A DNA stretch of 24,232 nucleotides from G001797105 sp964528155 (GTDB taxonomy: Bacteria; Chloroflexota; Anaerolineae; Anaerolineales; E44-bin32). A program made the position numbers and the translations under genes. Below, in pieces: positions 1 to 7,476 of this stretch. Below the pieces are notes generated by a model that saw nothing but the letters and a program-made list of their open reading frames with translations, had not been told where the DNA came from and did not search any database. Where the stretch lies: the NCBI GenBank assembly GCA_964528155.1, contig CAZGRL010000056.1:1-24232 (forward strand), written 5' to 3'. Position 1 is the first letter of the stretch; the number at the start of each line of letters is the position of its first letter.

Positions 1-62
1 GCGCATAGCCAGATAAGCGAGTACTCTCTTAGTCCAAAGCGCAGGCCTTATGTCAACTTCTC

Positions 63-92
63 TTGACAGACCCGCGTCGCGCATGATATTCT
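63..92 (+). promoter_or_regulatory. Candidate sigma70-type promoter of the MBL-fold gene
   Basis: A perfect TTGACA (63-68) and a TATTCT (87-92) are separated by 18 bp. Transcription would start near 99, about 24 nt before the preferred GTG start. The same -10 hexamer occurs in front of the arginine leader at 14101, which supports it as a genuine local consensus. Confidence 0.6.
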
Positions 93-122
93 TCCGCGCC
101 GTTGGCTCAGGTAGGAGGGGCC

Positions 123-959
123 GTGGTCCGTGAACGGGTCGCCGACAACGTCTTCATTTTCACCAGCGATCTGTACGCCCAAGTAAATGCCGGCGCGGTC
201 ATCGGGCCGGGTTGGTCCGTGCTGATCGACACACTGGCCTTCCCGGAGGAAACGCGCGAGATCCGTGAGTTCGTCGAAGGCCGGCTGAAATCTCCGGTGC
301 GCTATATCATCAATACTCATCACCACGCAGATCACACCTTGGGTACATGTTGGTTTCCCAACGCGGTTGTCATCGGCCACTACCTTTGCAGGGAGCTTCT
401 CGACGGTCCAGGGAGGGCGGCTCTGCGAGAGGCTCGGGAGCATAATCGCGATCTGCGCGACGTTGAGGTCGTGCTCCCGGACATTGTCGCCGACGATGGC
501 GTGGTCAGTCTCAGGGTTGGAAAGAGGACTCTGGAGTTGGTCCCCCTTCCGGGGCACAGTGATGATGGCATCGGGGTGTTGTTGGTCGAGGATCGCGTGC
601 TGTTCTCAGGGGATGCGATGATGCCCCTGCCGTATCTCATCGATGGAGATTACGACGAGCTTGTCGCCAGCCTCAAACGTATCCCTCGCCTCAAGCTCGA
701 GAACCTGGTGCAAGGGCACGGTGAGGTCATCCTGCGCGGAGAGATTTCGAATGCCGTCAGGGCGAACCTCAATTACCTGGCCGCCGTGCAGCGCCATGTG
801 AGAAAAGCCTCGCGTCGGCGCGACCCGGAAGGCTATCTGGCGACGGTGAGTATCGAGGATTGTGGGAAGAAGCGCATCGATCTTGGGGGACTGGCCCCGG
901 CGTTGCATACGCGCAATCTGATCGCCCTTTATCGCAAACAGTACACCGAAGAGGCCTGA
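123..959 (+). CDS. Metallo-beta-lactamase-fold hydrolase
   Basis: This gene encodes a probable cytoplasmic zinc-dependent hydrolase of the MBL superfamily, about 278 residues long; the substrate is unknown. The HxHxDH metal motif is seen as HHHADH at residues 66-71. It is followed by the PGHSDD region, the FSGDAM motif with the bridging Asp, and a late His in VQGHGEV. Together these form a full set of metal ligands. I chose GTG 123 because AGGAGG (112-117) sits five bases upstream; an in-frame TTG at 102 would add seven residues and has no Shine-Dalgarno. There is no signal peptide. The C-terminal stretch is helical and basic. The gene is followed one base later by an RNase H-like gene, so the two are probably cotranscribed. 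Fold assignment is firm, but the reaction (hydrolase, lactonase or glyoxalase-like) cannot be read from sequence. Confidence 0.85.
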   Translation: MVRERVADNVFIFTSDLYAQVNAGAVIGPGWSVLIDTLAFPEETREIREFVEGRLKSPVRYIINTHHHADHTLGTCWFPNAVVIGHYLCRELLDGPGRAALREAREHNRDLRDVEVVLPDIVADDGVVSLRVGKRTLELVPLPGHSDDGIGVLLVEDRVLFSGDAMMPLPYLIDGDYDELVASLKRIPRLKLENLVQGHGEVILRGEISNAVRANLNYLAAVQRHVRKASRRRDPEGYLATVSIEDCGKKRIDLGGLAPALHTRNLIALYRKQYTEEA

Positions 960-960
960 C

Positions 961-1392
961 GTGGGATCGGCGGGTGGATCGTCTGCGCGGATGACGAACT
1001 ATGTTCTCGTCTTCGACGGGGGCAGTCAGGGAAATCCCGGGCCCGCATACGGATCCTATCGCTTCGGACCGAAAGGTGGACATCTCGGCAATCCGAAACG
1101 GCTTACGTTCGGGGATGGCACGAACAACGAGGCTGAATACCTGAGCTTGATTGCCGGCGTGCAAGGAGTCCTGGCGGAGCTCAGGTCTCGCAGGGTCCGT
1201 GCTTCTGCCGTCAGACTTGAAATACGCGGCGACAGTCAGCTTGTGATCCGTCAGCTCGAAGGCGCCTGGAAAGCGAAAGACGCGCGCATGCGGCAATACA
1301 GGGACGAGGCCAGATCGTTGCTCGATGCGTTCGGCGAAGTCCGATACGCGTACCAACCTCGATCGCGATCGGTCAGATTGCTCGGGCATTGA
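961..1392 (+). CDS. RNase HI-fold protein (reverse-transcriptase-like RNase H family)
   Basis: This gene encodes a probable RNA-DNA hybrid nuclease of 143 residues. The first catalytic Asp is in FDGGSQGNPGPA, the Glu in NNEAEYLSLIAG and the second Asp in GDSQLVIRQLEG, which is the usual order of an RNase HI fold. The chain stops at RSVRLLGH, so the last canonical helix carrying the fourth acidic residue is not present in its usual form. GTG 961 has GAGG (951-954) six bases upstream, inside the end of the MBL gene. ATG 991 would give a start closer to the first strand but lacks a clear ribosome site. The gene lies one base after the MBL gene and just before the T-box promoter. It could act in hybrid removal or may be a relaxed RNase H-like protein; activity is not assured. 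Confidence 0.78.
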   Translation: MGSAGGSSARMTNYVLVFDGGSQGNPGPAYGSYRFGPKGGHLGNPKRLTFGDGTNNEAEYLSLIAGVQGVLAELRSRRVRASAVRLEIRGDSQLVIRQLEGAWKAKDARMRQYRDEARSLLDAFGEVRYAYQPRSRSVRLLGH

Positions 1393-1417
1393 CCGTCCCG
1401 GGTCCTTGTGCGATAAT
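1389..1417 (+). promoter_or_regulatory. Promoter of the T-box–alaX–ileS unit
   Basis: TTGACC (1389-1394) and GATAAT (1412-1417) are separated by exactly 17 bp. The -35 overlaps the stop codon of the RNase H gene. The predicted start near 1424 lies directly before the T-box stem I, so the spacing and context fit well. Confidence 0.75.
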
Positions 1418-1423
1418 CACCAA

Positions 1424-1730
1424 TTAGAAATACATCGAAACAATAGGCGTTGAAGGAGACGAGTACGCCTGAAGAGGGCTATCCAGCGAGTCTGGGAAGG
1501 TGCGAGCCAGGCGAGTCTGTCGGGCGGAAAATCCCTCCGGAGCCGCGACCTGAACGTCGGAAACGCTACAAGTAAGGGAGCCGGACTCGCCCACCGTTAG
1601 CCGGGGCGCGGGTATAAGCCGATGACACTCGGCCGTGCCCGACAAAGTGCCTGCTCAGACAGGTATCAGGGTGGTACCGCGGGAGTGACAGCGCCTCTCG
1701 TCCCTGTGTGGACGAGAGCTTTTTGTTTGT
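1424..1730 (+). promoter_or_regulatory. T-box riboswitch, probable isoleucine specificity
   Basis: This leader RNA senses uncharged tRNA and decides between termination and read-through into alaX and ileS. The hallmark T-box AGGGTGGTACCGCG is at 1668-1681. Stem I is recognisable: GGAG, the AGTA bulge motif (1462-1465), a GGTGCGAGCC distal-loop motif (1499-1508), and a 3' strand with GAAA just before ATC (1531-1533). The lower and upper helices that bracket the specifier loop pair as GGAG/CTCC and CGCCT/GGGCG. This places ATC (Ile) as the specifier codon, which agrees with the downstream ileS. The specifier call is my reading of the fold by hand; the T-box itself is near certain. Confidence 0.93.
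1695..1724 (+). terminator. Rho-independent terminator of the T-box
   Basis: A perfect 9-bp stem (1695-1703 with 1710-1718) encloses a 6-nt loop and is followed by CTTTTTGTTT. It is the conditional terminator that competes with the T-box antiterminator. Confidence 0.9.
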
Positions 1731-1760
1731 CATGAGCTGCATGAGCCAGGGGAGGACGAT

Positions 1761-2471
1761 GTGACCGAATTGTTGTACCAGACGGACGCCTATCTCAAGG
1801 AATTCGAGGCTGAGGTCCAGGCAGTCGAAGGGCAGGAGTTCAGCCTTGATCGAACTGCCTTCTACCCCGGGGGAGGCGGCCAGCCTTCCGATCATGGAGT
1901 GCTCCAGCGTGAGGGCATCGAGTCGCAGGTCCTCGGGGTACGCAAGTCCGGCGCAGATGTGTGGCATCGCATCGATTCAGGGATCCTCAAGCCGGGAGAT
2001 CGCATTCATGCATCTCTCGACTGGGATCGACGCTACAATTTGATGCGCACACACACGGCGATGCACATCCTTTGCGGTGTCGTATGGCGCGACTACGGCG
2101 CTAGCGTGACCGGTGGCAACATGGAGCCAGGTCGGGGACGCATGGATTTCGAATTCGAGCGGATGCAGAAAGAGCTGGTGGAGGAGATCGAAGCGAAGAT
2201 CAATGCAGAAGTCCAGGCTGCGCGCGATCTTCGTGTCGCCATTCTCCCGAGGGACGAGGCATTCAAGATTCCGGATCTGATCCGAACGAAGATCAACCTG
2301 CTCCCGCCGGCTATCGAGCAGGTCAGGGTAGTGGAGATCGTCGGCCTCGACTTGCAGGCGGACGGCGGGACTCACGTCGCCAACACGCGTGAGGTCGGAC
2401 CGCTCAAGGTCGTCGATTATAAGAGCAAAGGCGCCATCAACAAGCGACTGGTGATCGAGCTCTCTTCTTGA
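1761..2471 (+). CDS. alaX: AlaX-type alanyl-tRNA trans-editing protein
   Basis: This is a free-standing homologue of the AlaRS editing domain (236 residues), which hydrolyses mischarged tRNA, classically Ser- or Gly-tRNA(Ala). Visible motifs are the glycine-rich YPGGGGQPSDHG near residues 35-46, which marks the longer AlaX forms; the zinc motif HTAMH (98-102); and DGGTHV (201-206). In the usual CGGTH motif the first residue is Cys; here it is Asp201, so the metal site would be His98, His102, Asp201 and His205. GTG 1761 has AGGGGAGG (1748-1755) upstream. The gene lies after an Ile-type T-box and eight bases before ileS. It is therefore induced with IleRS rather than AlaRS, which is worth noting for its true tRNA target. 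Confidence 0.88.
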   Translation: MTELLYQTDAYLKEFEAEVQAVEGQEFSLDRTAFYPGGGGQPSDHGVLQREGIESQVLGVRKSGADVWHRIDSGILKPGDRIHASLDWDRRYNLMRTHTAMHILCGVVWRDYGASVTGGNMEPGRGRMDFEFERMQKELVEEIEAKINAEVQAARDLRVAILPRDEAFKIPDLIRTKINLLPPAIEQVRVVEIVGLDLQADGGTHVANTREVGPLKVVDYKSKGAINKRLVIELSS

Positions 2472-2479
2472 GGTGATAC

Positions 2480-5400
2480 ATGTTCAAACCGGTTCCCGGC
2501 CAGGTGGATTTCGTCGCCCAGGAGAAGGAAGTCCTGCGATTCTGGGAGGAGACCAGTGCCTTCGAGAACCTGCGCGAGCTGCGCAAGGGAGGACCGCGCT
2601 GGTCGTTCATTGACGGCCCGATCACGGCTAACAATCCAATGGGCGTTCATCACGGATGGGGCCGCACGTACAAAGACCTGTTTCATCGTTTCCGGGTCAT
2701 GCAAGGACACGACACCCGCTTCCAGAATGGGTTTGACTGCCAGGGTCTGTGGGTCGAGGTCAACGTTGAACGCGATATGGGCTTCAGGAGCAAGCGCGAC
2801 ATCGAAGCCTACGGCCTGGCTGAATTCGTCGTCCTGTGCAAGCAACGTGTACTCAACTTTGCCGCTGTCCAGACCGAGCAAAGCAAGCGGCTCGGATACT
2901 GGATGGATTGGAACGACACAGACACCTTGACCTTACTCCGGGACAAGCTCGGGCGGGACCCTTCCGAAGTCATGGAACTGGAAGGGCCGCTAGGGCCCGT
3001 CGTGGGAACGGTCGAGCAATTGGTCGGTCGCCTCGGATTGCCGGAGCTTGGGGGTTCGTACTTCACATTCTCAGATGAGAACAACTACACGATTTGGGCC
3101 GCCTTGAAATCCTGTCAGGACCGGGGATGGATCTACAAGGGGCATGACGTGATGCCCTGGTGCACGCGTTGCGGCACAGGTCTCAGCCAACACGAGATCG
3201 TCACCGAAGGCTACCAGGAGCTCACCCATCCGAGCATCACCCTGCGCTTCCCGTTGCTCGAGAGAGAAAGCGAGAGCCTGCTGGTGTGGACCACGACTCC
3301 CTGGACGCTGACCAGCAACGTCGCGGTGGCCGTGGGCCCTGAGCTGACATACGCCCGCGTTCGTCAAGGCGAGGAGACATTCTACTTGAGCAAGGGCACC
3401 CTGGGGATGCTCGAGGGGCCGTACACGGTCGAGGCCGAGGTCCCCGGCCGGGACATGGACGGCTGGAGGTACGCCGGCCCCTTCGATGAATTGCCGGCCC
3501 AAATCACCAGCGGCTCACCCGAAGCGCACCGGGTGATCATGTGGGACGAAGTGGGCGAGGAAGAGGGCACGGGGATCGTGCACATCGCCCCCGGTTGTGG
3601 GGCAGAGGATTTCGGGCTTGGCAAACAGTATGGTCTGCCGGTGATCGCGCCGCTGGATGAGGCAGGCGTCTTCATCGGCGGCCTCGATTGGCTTTCGGGT
3701 CTTTCGGTGCACGAGTCGGCCGAGCCCATCTTTGCCGACCTCGGGAAGAAAGGTTTGGCCTATCGGGTCTATGACTACACCCATCGCTACCCGGTGTGCT
3801 GGCGCTGCTCCACCGAGCTCGTCTTTCGACTCGTGGACGAATGGTTCATCTCGATGGGCGAGCAGCTCGATCGACCTTACGAAGAAGTATCCCAGGAGGA
3901 GAAGGACCGCAATCTGCGCTATCAAATGATGGATGTCGTCATGCGCGAGACATCCTGGCATCCTGATTTTGGATTCGAACGCGAACTGGATTGGCTACGA
4001 AACATGCACGATTGGATGATCTCGAAGAAGCGCTACTGGGGATTGGCGCTCCCGATCTATGAGTGTCCGTCTTGCGGAAACTTCGACGTCATCGGCAGCC
4101 GGGAGGAGCTGCGTCAGCGCGCCGTTTCAGGCTGGGATGAATTCGAGGGTCACACGCCGCACCGTCCATACGTTGATGCCGTCACGATCCGCTGCAGCAA
4201 GTGTGGTGAGGAGATCAGCCGGATCCCCGATGTGGGCAATCCGTGGCTGGACGCCGGTGTCGTGGCGATGAGCACATTAAGCTATCGCCAGGACCGAGCT
4301 CACTGGGAGAAGTGGTATCCGGCCGATCTGATCAGCGAAAGCTTCCCCGGCCAGTTCAGGAATTGGTTCTACAGCCTGCTTGCCATGAGCACGATCCTCG
4401 AACGTCGGGCACCCTTCAAGCATGTGTTCAGCTACGCCACGTTGCTCGGCGAAGACGGGCATGAGATGCACAAGTCCTGGGGGAACATGATCGAGTTCAA
4501 TGAAGCCGCCGATCGGATCGGCGTGGACGTCATGCGCTGGTTGTTCTGTGATCACAAGCCGGAGAAAGATCTTCGCTTCGGATACCACCGTGCGGACGAA
4601 GTGCGCCGGCAGTTCCTGCTGCCGCTGTGGAACGTATACAACTTCTTCGTGACCTATGCTCGCATTGACGGATGGGAGCCGGGCGCCGTGAAGGAGACCG
4701 CTCTTTCCGAGCTCGATCGATGGATCCTGGCGCGCCTTCAGGTCGTCATCCGTCAGGTCACGCGCTCGCTCGAGGATTTCGAGCCGGACCAGGCCACTCA
4801 GGCGGTGAACCTGTTCCTCGATCATTTGAGCAACTGGTACCTGCGGCGCAGCCGTCGCAGATTCTGGGCAAAGGCCGGCGCCAGCGCCGATACAGATGCA
4901 GACAAGCAAGCCGCCTATGCGACCCTCTATCAGGTCATGACTACGCTGACGAAACTCGTGGCGCCCTTCGTGCCCTTTGTGACGGAAACGATCTACCAGA
5001 ATTTAGTCTGCGGCGTCGACCCCGAGGCCCCGGCCAGTGTTCACCACTGCGTGTGGCCAAGCGTCAACGACGGACTCCTCGATCAGCAACTCGTGCACGA
5101 GATGGATTTGGTGATGCGCCTCGTGTCGCTCGGTCACGCGGCCCGCAACGCAGCTGGCCTGAAAGTGCGCCAGCCGCTATCGGAAGCCGCCTTCGGCGTG
5201 GGTACTGCCGAAGATCGCCAGATCCTGCCGCCCTACTTTGGCTTGATCGCCGAGGAGCTTAACGTCAAGCATGTCCGCCTGCTCGACACGACCTCGGAAG
5301 TGGTCGACTATCGGCTGAACCCGCTTCCACGTCAGCTCGGCCAGAAATACGGCTCGAGATTCCCCTCCATCCGAGAGGTAATCCTCTCGCTCTCGGCCGA

Positions 5401-5839
5401 CGAGGCGGCAGGCAGGCTACTGGGGGGCGATTCCATCGCTGTCGATCTGGATGGAGAGTACCTGGCGATCTCTCCGGATGAGGTCGAGGTCAGGATCGAG
5501 CCGCACTCTGGCCTTTCGGCCGTGGCGGATGGGGCATACCTGGCCGCCCTGACGACTGAACTGACCCCCGAGCTCGAACAGGAAGGGCTTGCGCGAGAGT
5601 TTGTCCGTCGGGTGCAGGACCTGCGAAAGCATCTCGATCTGCAGATCGATGATCGCATCGAAGTGACCTATTTGGCGACTCCGGGCTTGGGCCAGGCCGT
5701 CGAGGCCTTCGCTGACTACATCAAGGGTGAGACGCTGGCCGAGTCGCTCACAGCCGTCGATCACCTGCCGGATAAAGGCAAGTTCGAGGATGCATTCGAA
5801 GGTCAGCAAGTCGAGCTGGTGATTACGCGCGTTCAGTGA
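2480..5839 (+). CDS. ileS: Isoleucyl-tRNA synthetase with altered HIGH and KMSKS motifs
   Basis: IleRS (EC 6.1.1.5) charges tRNA(Ile) in the cytoplasm. The catalytic core starts at once, but the HIGH signature reads GVHH (residues 55-58, in NPMGVHHGWGR) and the KMSKS signature reads EMHKS (662-666, in EMHKSWGN). The second Lys (K665) is kept. The CP1 editing domain is intact, with TTTPWTLTSN and GTGIVHIAPGCGAED. Zn-type CxxC pairs occur (CTRC, CWRC, CPSC, CSKC). The C-terminal anticodon region ends in an IleRS2-like tail containing LTPELEQEGLAREFVRRVQ. At 1119 residues it is longer than the usual roughly 1040, partly through a stretch at about 147-193 between WMDWN and SDENNYTIW. GAGGTGA (2468-2474) precedes the ATG. 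It is regulated by the T-box upstream. The altered HIGH resembles the GXHH form reported for some mupirocin-hyper-resistant IleRS2 enzymes. Confidence 0.97.
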   Translation: MFKPVPGQVDFVAQEKEVLRFWEETSAFENLRELRKGGPRWSFIDGPITANNPMGVHHGWGRTYKDLFHRFRVMQGHDTRFQNGFDCQGLWVEVNVERDMGFRSKRDIEAYGLAEFVVLCKQRVLNFAAVQTEQSKRLGYWMDWNDTDTLTLLRDKLGRDPSEVMELEGPLGPVVGTVEQLVGRLGLPELGGSYFTFSDENNYTIWAALKSCQDRGWIYKGHDVMPWCTRCGTGLSQHEIVTEGYQELTHPSITLRFPLLERESESLLVWTTTPWTLTSNVAVAVGPELTYARVRQGEETFYLSKGTLGMLEGPYTVEAEVPGRDMDGWRYAGPFDELPAQITSGSPEAHRVIMWDEVGEEEGTGIVHIAPGCGAEDFGLGKQYGLPVIAPLDEAGVFIGGLDWLSGLSVHESAEPIFADLGKKGLAYRVYDYTHRYPVCWRCSTELVFRLVDEWFISMGEQLDRPYEEVSQEEKDRNLRYQMMDVVMRETSWHPDFGFERELDWLRNMHDWMISKKRYWGLALPIYECPSCGNFDVIGSREELRQRAVSGWDEFEGHTPHRPYVDAVTIRCSKCGEEISRIPDVGNPWLDAGVVAMSTLSYRQDRAHWEKWYPADLISESFPGQFRNWFYSLLAMSTILERRAPFKHVFSYATLLGEDGHEMHKSWGNMIEFNEAADRIGVDVMRWLFCDHKPEKDLRFGYHRADEVRRQFLLPLWNVYNFFVTYARIDGWEPGAVKETALSELDRWILARLQVVIRQVTRSLEDFEPDQATQAVNLFLDHLSNWYLRRSRRRFWAKAGASADTDADKQAAYATLYQVMTTLTKLVAPFVPFVTETIYQNLVCGVDPEAPASVHHCVWPSVNDGLLDQQLVHEMDLVMRLVSLGHAARNAAGLKVRQPLSEAAFGVGTAEDRQILPPYFGLIAEELNVKHVRLLDTTSEVVDYRLNPLPRQLGQKYGSRFPSIREVILSLSADEAAGRLLGGDSIAVDLDGEYLAISPDEVEVRIEPHSGLSAVADGAYLAALTTELTPELEQEGLAREFVRRVQDLRKHLDLQIDDRIEVTYLATPGLGQAVEAFADYIKGETLAESLTAVDHLPDKGKFEDAFEGQQVELVITRVQ

Positions 5840-5968
5840 CGCAGGCGCGACGCGCGCATTCGGACGCAATCCGTCAGGTTGTGAACTCGCCCGCGTGCGC
5901 GGCCCATCGGGGTTTACGGTACAATCCACCCCACGTGCGCATCCCATCTACGGACGTCGGAGGTTGGA
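5840..5968 (+). promoter_or_regulatory. ileS–lspA intergenic gap with a possible -10 box
   Basis: TACAAT (5920-5925) resembles a -10 hexamer 44 bp before the lspA start, but no good -35 lies 16-18 bp upstream. I see no terminator hairpin with a T-run after ileS, so lspA may be partly read through from the T-box unit. Confidence 0.3.
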
Positions 5969-6523
5969 TTGTCGAGATTTCGTGACTATCTGGCGTTGAT
6001 TGGTATAGCCAGCCTCGTGCTTGCACTCGACCAATTCTCGAAGTACCTGGTTCGGACTCGACTGGCATTCGGCGAAACATGGTCGCCCTTTCCCTGGCTC
6101 GCAGGCATAATCCGGGTTGTGTATTGGAATAACACCGGGGCAGCCTTCGGGCTGTTCCCCGCAGGGGGATTGCTTTTCACTTTCGTCGCCGTTATCGTGT
6201 CTTTGGCGATTCTGTATTACTACCCGCGCCTGCCACGCGGGTATTTTCCACTACGCCTTGCACTGGGCCTGCAGTTGGGCGGCGCGGTGGGCAACCTGAC
6301 CGACCGGCTTCTGCACGGGACGGTAATCGATTTCATCTCGGTTGGGTCCTTTCCCGTCTTCAACCTGGCCGACAGCAGCATCTCCGTCGGGGTGGCGATC
6401 TTGATTCTTACAATGTGGATCGACGAGCGCCGGACCAAAGCTGCCCAGGCGGATGAGGCAGTTTCCCTCACTGGATCCATCCAGCACCCCAGTGCGTCCA
6501 GCACGGAGCATCCATTGGAGTGA
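5969..6523 (+). CDS. lspA: Lipoprotein signal peptidase (signal peptidase II)
   Basis: LspA is the inner-membrane aspartyl protease that cleaves signal peptides from diacylglyceryl-modified prolipoproteins. The 184-residue chain shows the family blocks NTGAAFGLF (55-63), GGAVGNLTDR (104-113) and FNLADSSI (131-138). The catalytic pair is Asp112 and Asp135. Four hydrophobic segments are visible. The start is TTG 5969, chosen because GGAGG (5959-5963) is five bases upstream and the N-terminus then matches the first membrane helix. A polar tail of about 30 residues follows the last helix. It overlaps the next gene by 4 bp (GTGA), and lspA–rluD adjacency is a common bacterial arrangement, so the two are translationally coupled. 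Confidence 0.96.
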   Translation: MSRFRDYLALIGIASLVLALDQFSKYLVRTRLAFGETWSPFPWLAGIIRVVYWNNTGAAFGLFPAGGLLFTFVAVIVSLAILYYYPRLPRGYFPLRLALGLQLGGAVGNLTDRLLHGTVIDFISVGSFPVFNLADSSISVGVAILILTMWIDERRTKAAQADEAVSLTGSIQHPSASSTEHPLE

Positions 6524-7446
6524 CGGCACGTCACGTTCGGTTCACGGTCGATCCTCCCGGGGGAAGGCTCGATTTGGTCCTGGTCAAGACGCTCGGAGAT
6601 GTATCTCGGAGCCGCGTGCAGCAATTGATTCAGCGGGCACTGGTCACTGTAGACGGAGCTGTGCCCAAGAAGGCCGGAGTTCGCCTGGAAGGCGGGGAGC
6701 GGATTGAGGTCCACGTCCCTTCAGTCGAGCCGTCCAGTCTCGTCCCCGAGCCCATCCCACTCGACATCCTGTTCGAAAACTCAGACCTGATCGTCGTCAA
6801 CAAGCCGGCAGGGATGGTCGTTCACCCCTCGCCCGGTCACAGCCAGGGGACCCTCGTCCATGCCGCTCTGGCGCACGCACCTGACATGCGCGGGATCGGC
6901 GGCGAATTGCGACCGGGTGTGGTCCATCGCCTGGACAAGAGCACCTCCGGTCTGATACTCCTTGCCAAGCATGACGGCGCACTTCGCGAGCTTCAGGCGG
7001 CCTTCAAGAAGAGAGAAGTAGACAAGCGCTACATCGCCCTCGTCGACGGTTCGCCGCCGACGCCAGAGGGAAAGGTCGAAGCCCCGATCGGGCGCGATCC
7101 TGCCCAAAGGAAACGCATGGGGATCAGACCTCCGGCACGAGGGCGCCCGGCGGAGACGACCTACACCACCCTGCGCTCATTTCCCGAACACACGCTGCTG
7201 GAGGCTCGGCCTCTGACGGGACGTACGCACCAGATCCGGATCCATCTCGCGTTTCTGGGTTGTCCTATCGTTGGCGATGTCGTCTACGGACGCAAGAGGC
7301 CGTCCATTCCGATGAAGCGCCATTTCCTGCACGCGAGTCGCCTCACGATCGTGCTCCCCGGCGAGACCGTCCCAACGACCTTTGAAGCCCCGCTTCCCGA
7401 GGAACTCGAGGACGTGTTGAACGACCTGGAGTTGCGACAGCGCTGA
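6520..7446 (+). CDS. rluD: RluD-type 23S rRNA pseudouridine synthase
   Basis: This enzyme of the RluA/RluD family isomerises uridines to pseudouridine in large-subunit rRNA. Residues 14-65 form an S4 RNA-binding domain. The catalytic domain carries VVHRLDKSTSGLILLAK with nucleophilic Asp139, then the RTHQIRIHL block. The length of 308 residues is normal. GTG 6520 overlaps the lspA stop, with GGAG (6505-6508) upstream. Sequence alone cannot separate RluD from sister specificities such as RluC; the lspA linkage and S4 domain favour RluD. There is no sign of disruption. Confidence 0.93.
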   Translation: MTARHVRFTVDPPGGRLDLVLVKTLGDVSRSRVQQLIQRALVTVDGAVPKKAGVRLEGGERIEVHVPSVEPSSLVPEPIPLDILFENSDLIVVNKPAGMVVHPSPGHSQGTLVHAALAHAPDMRGIGGELRPGVVHRLDKSTSGLILLAKHDGALRELQAAFKKREVDKRYIALVDGSPPTPEGKVEAPIGRDPAQRKRMGIRPPARGRPAETTYTTLRSFPEHTLLEARPLTGRTHQIRIHLAFLGCPIVGDVVYGRKRPSIPMKRHFLHASRLTIVLPGETVPTTFEAPLPEELEDVLNDLELRQR

Positions 7447-7476
7447 TCAATATCCGTTTGATGCGAGGCGAATCCT

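Noticed and set aside
48..557. Long open frame on the - strand opposite the MBL-fold gene
   Set aside because: It is a shadow frame in GC-rich DNA; the + strand frame has full MBL motifs and a ribosome site.
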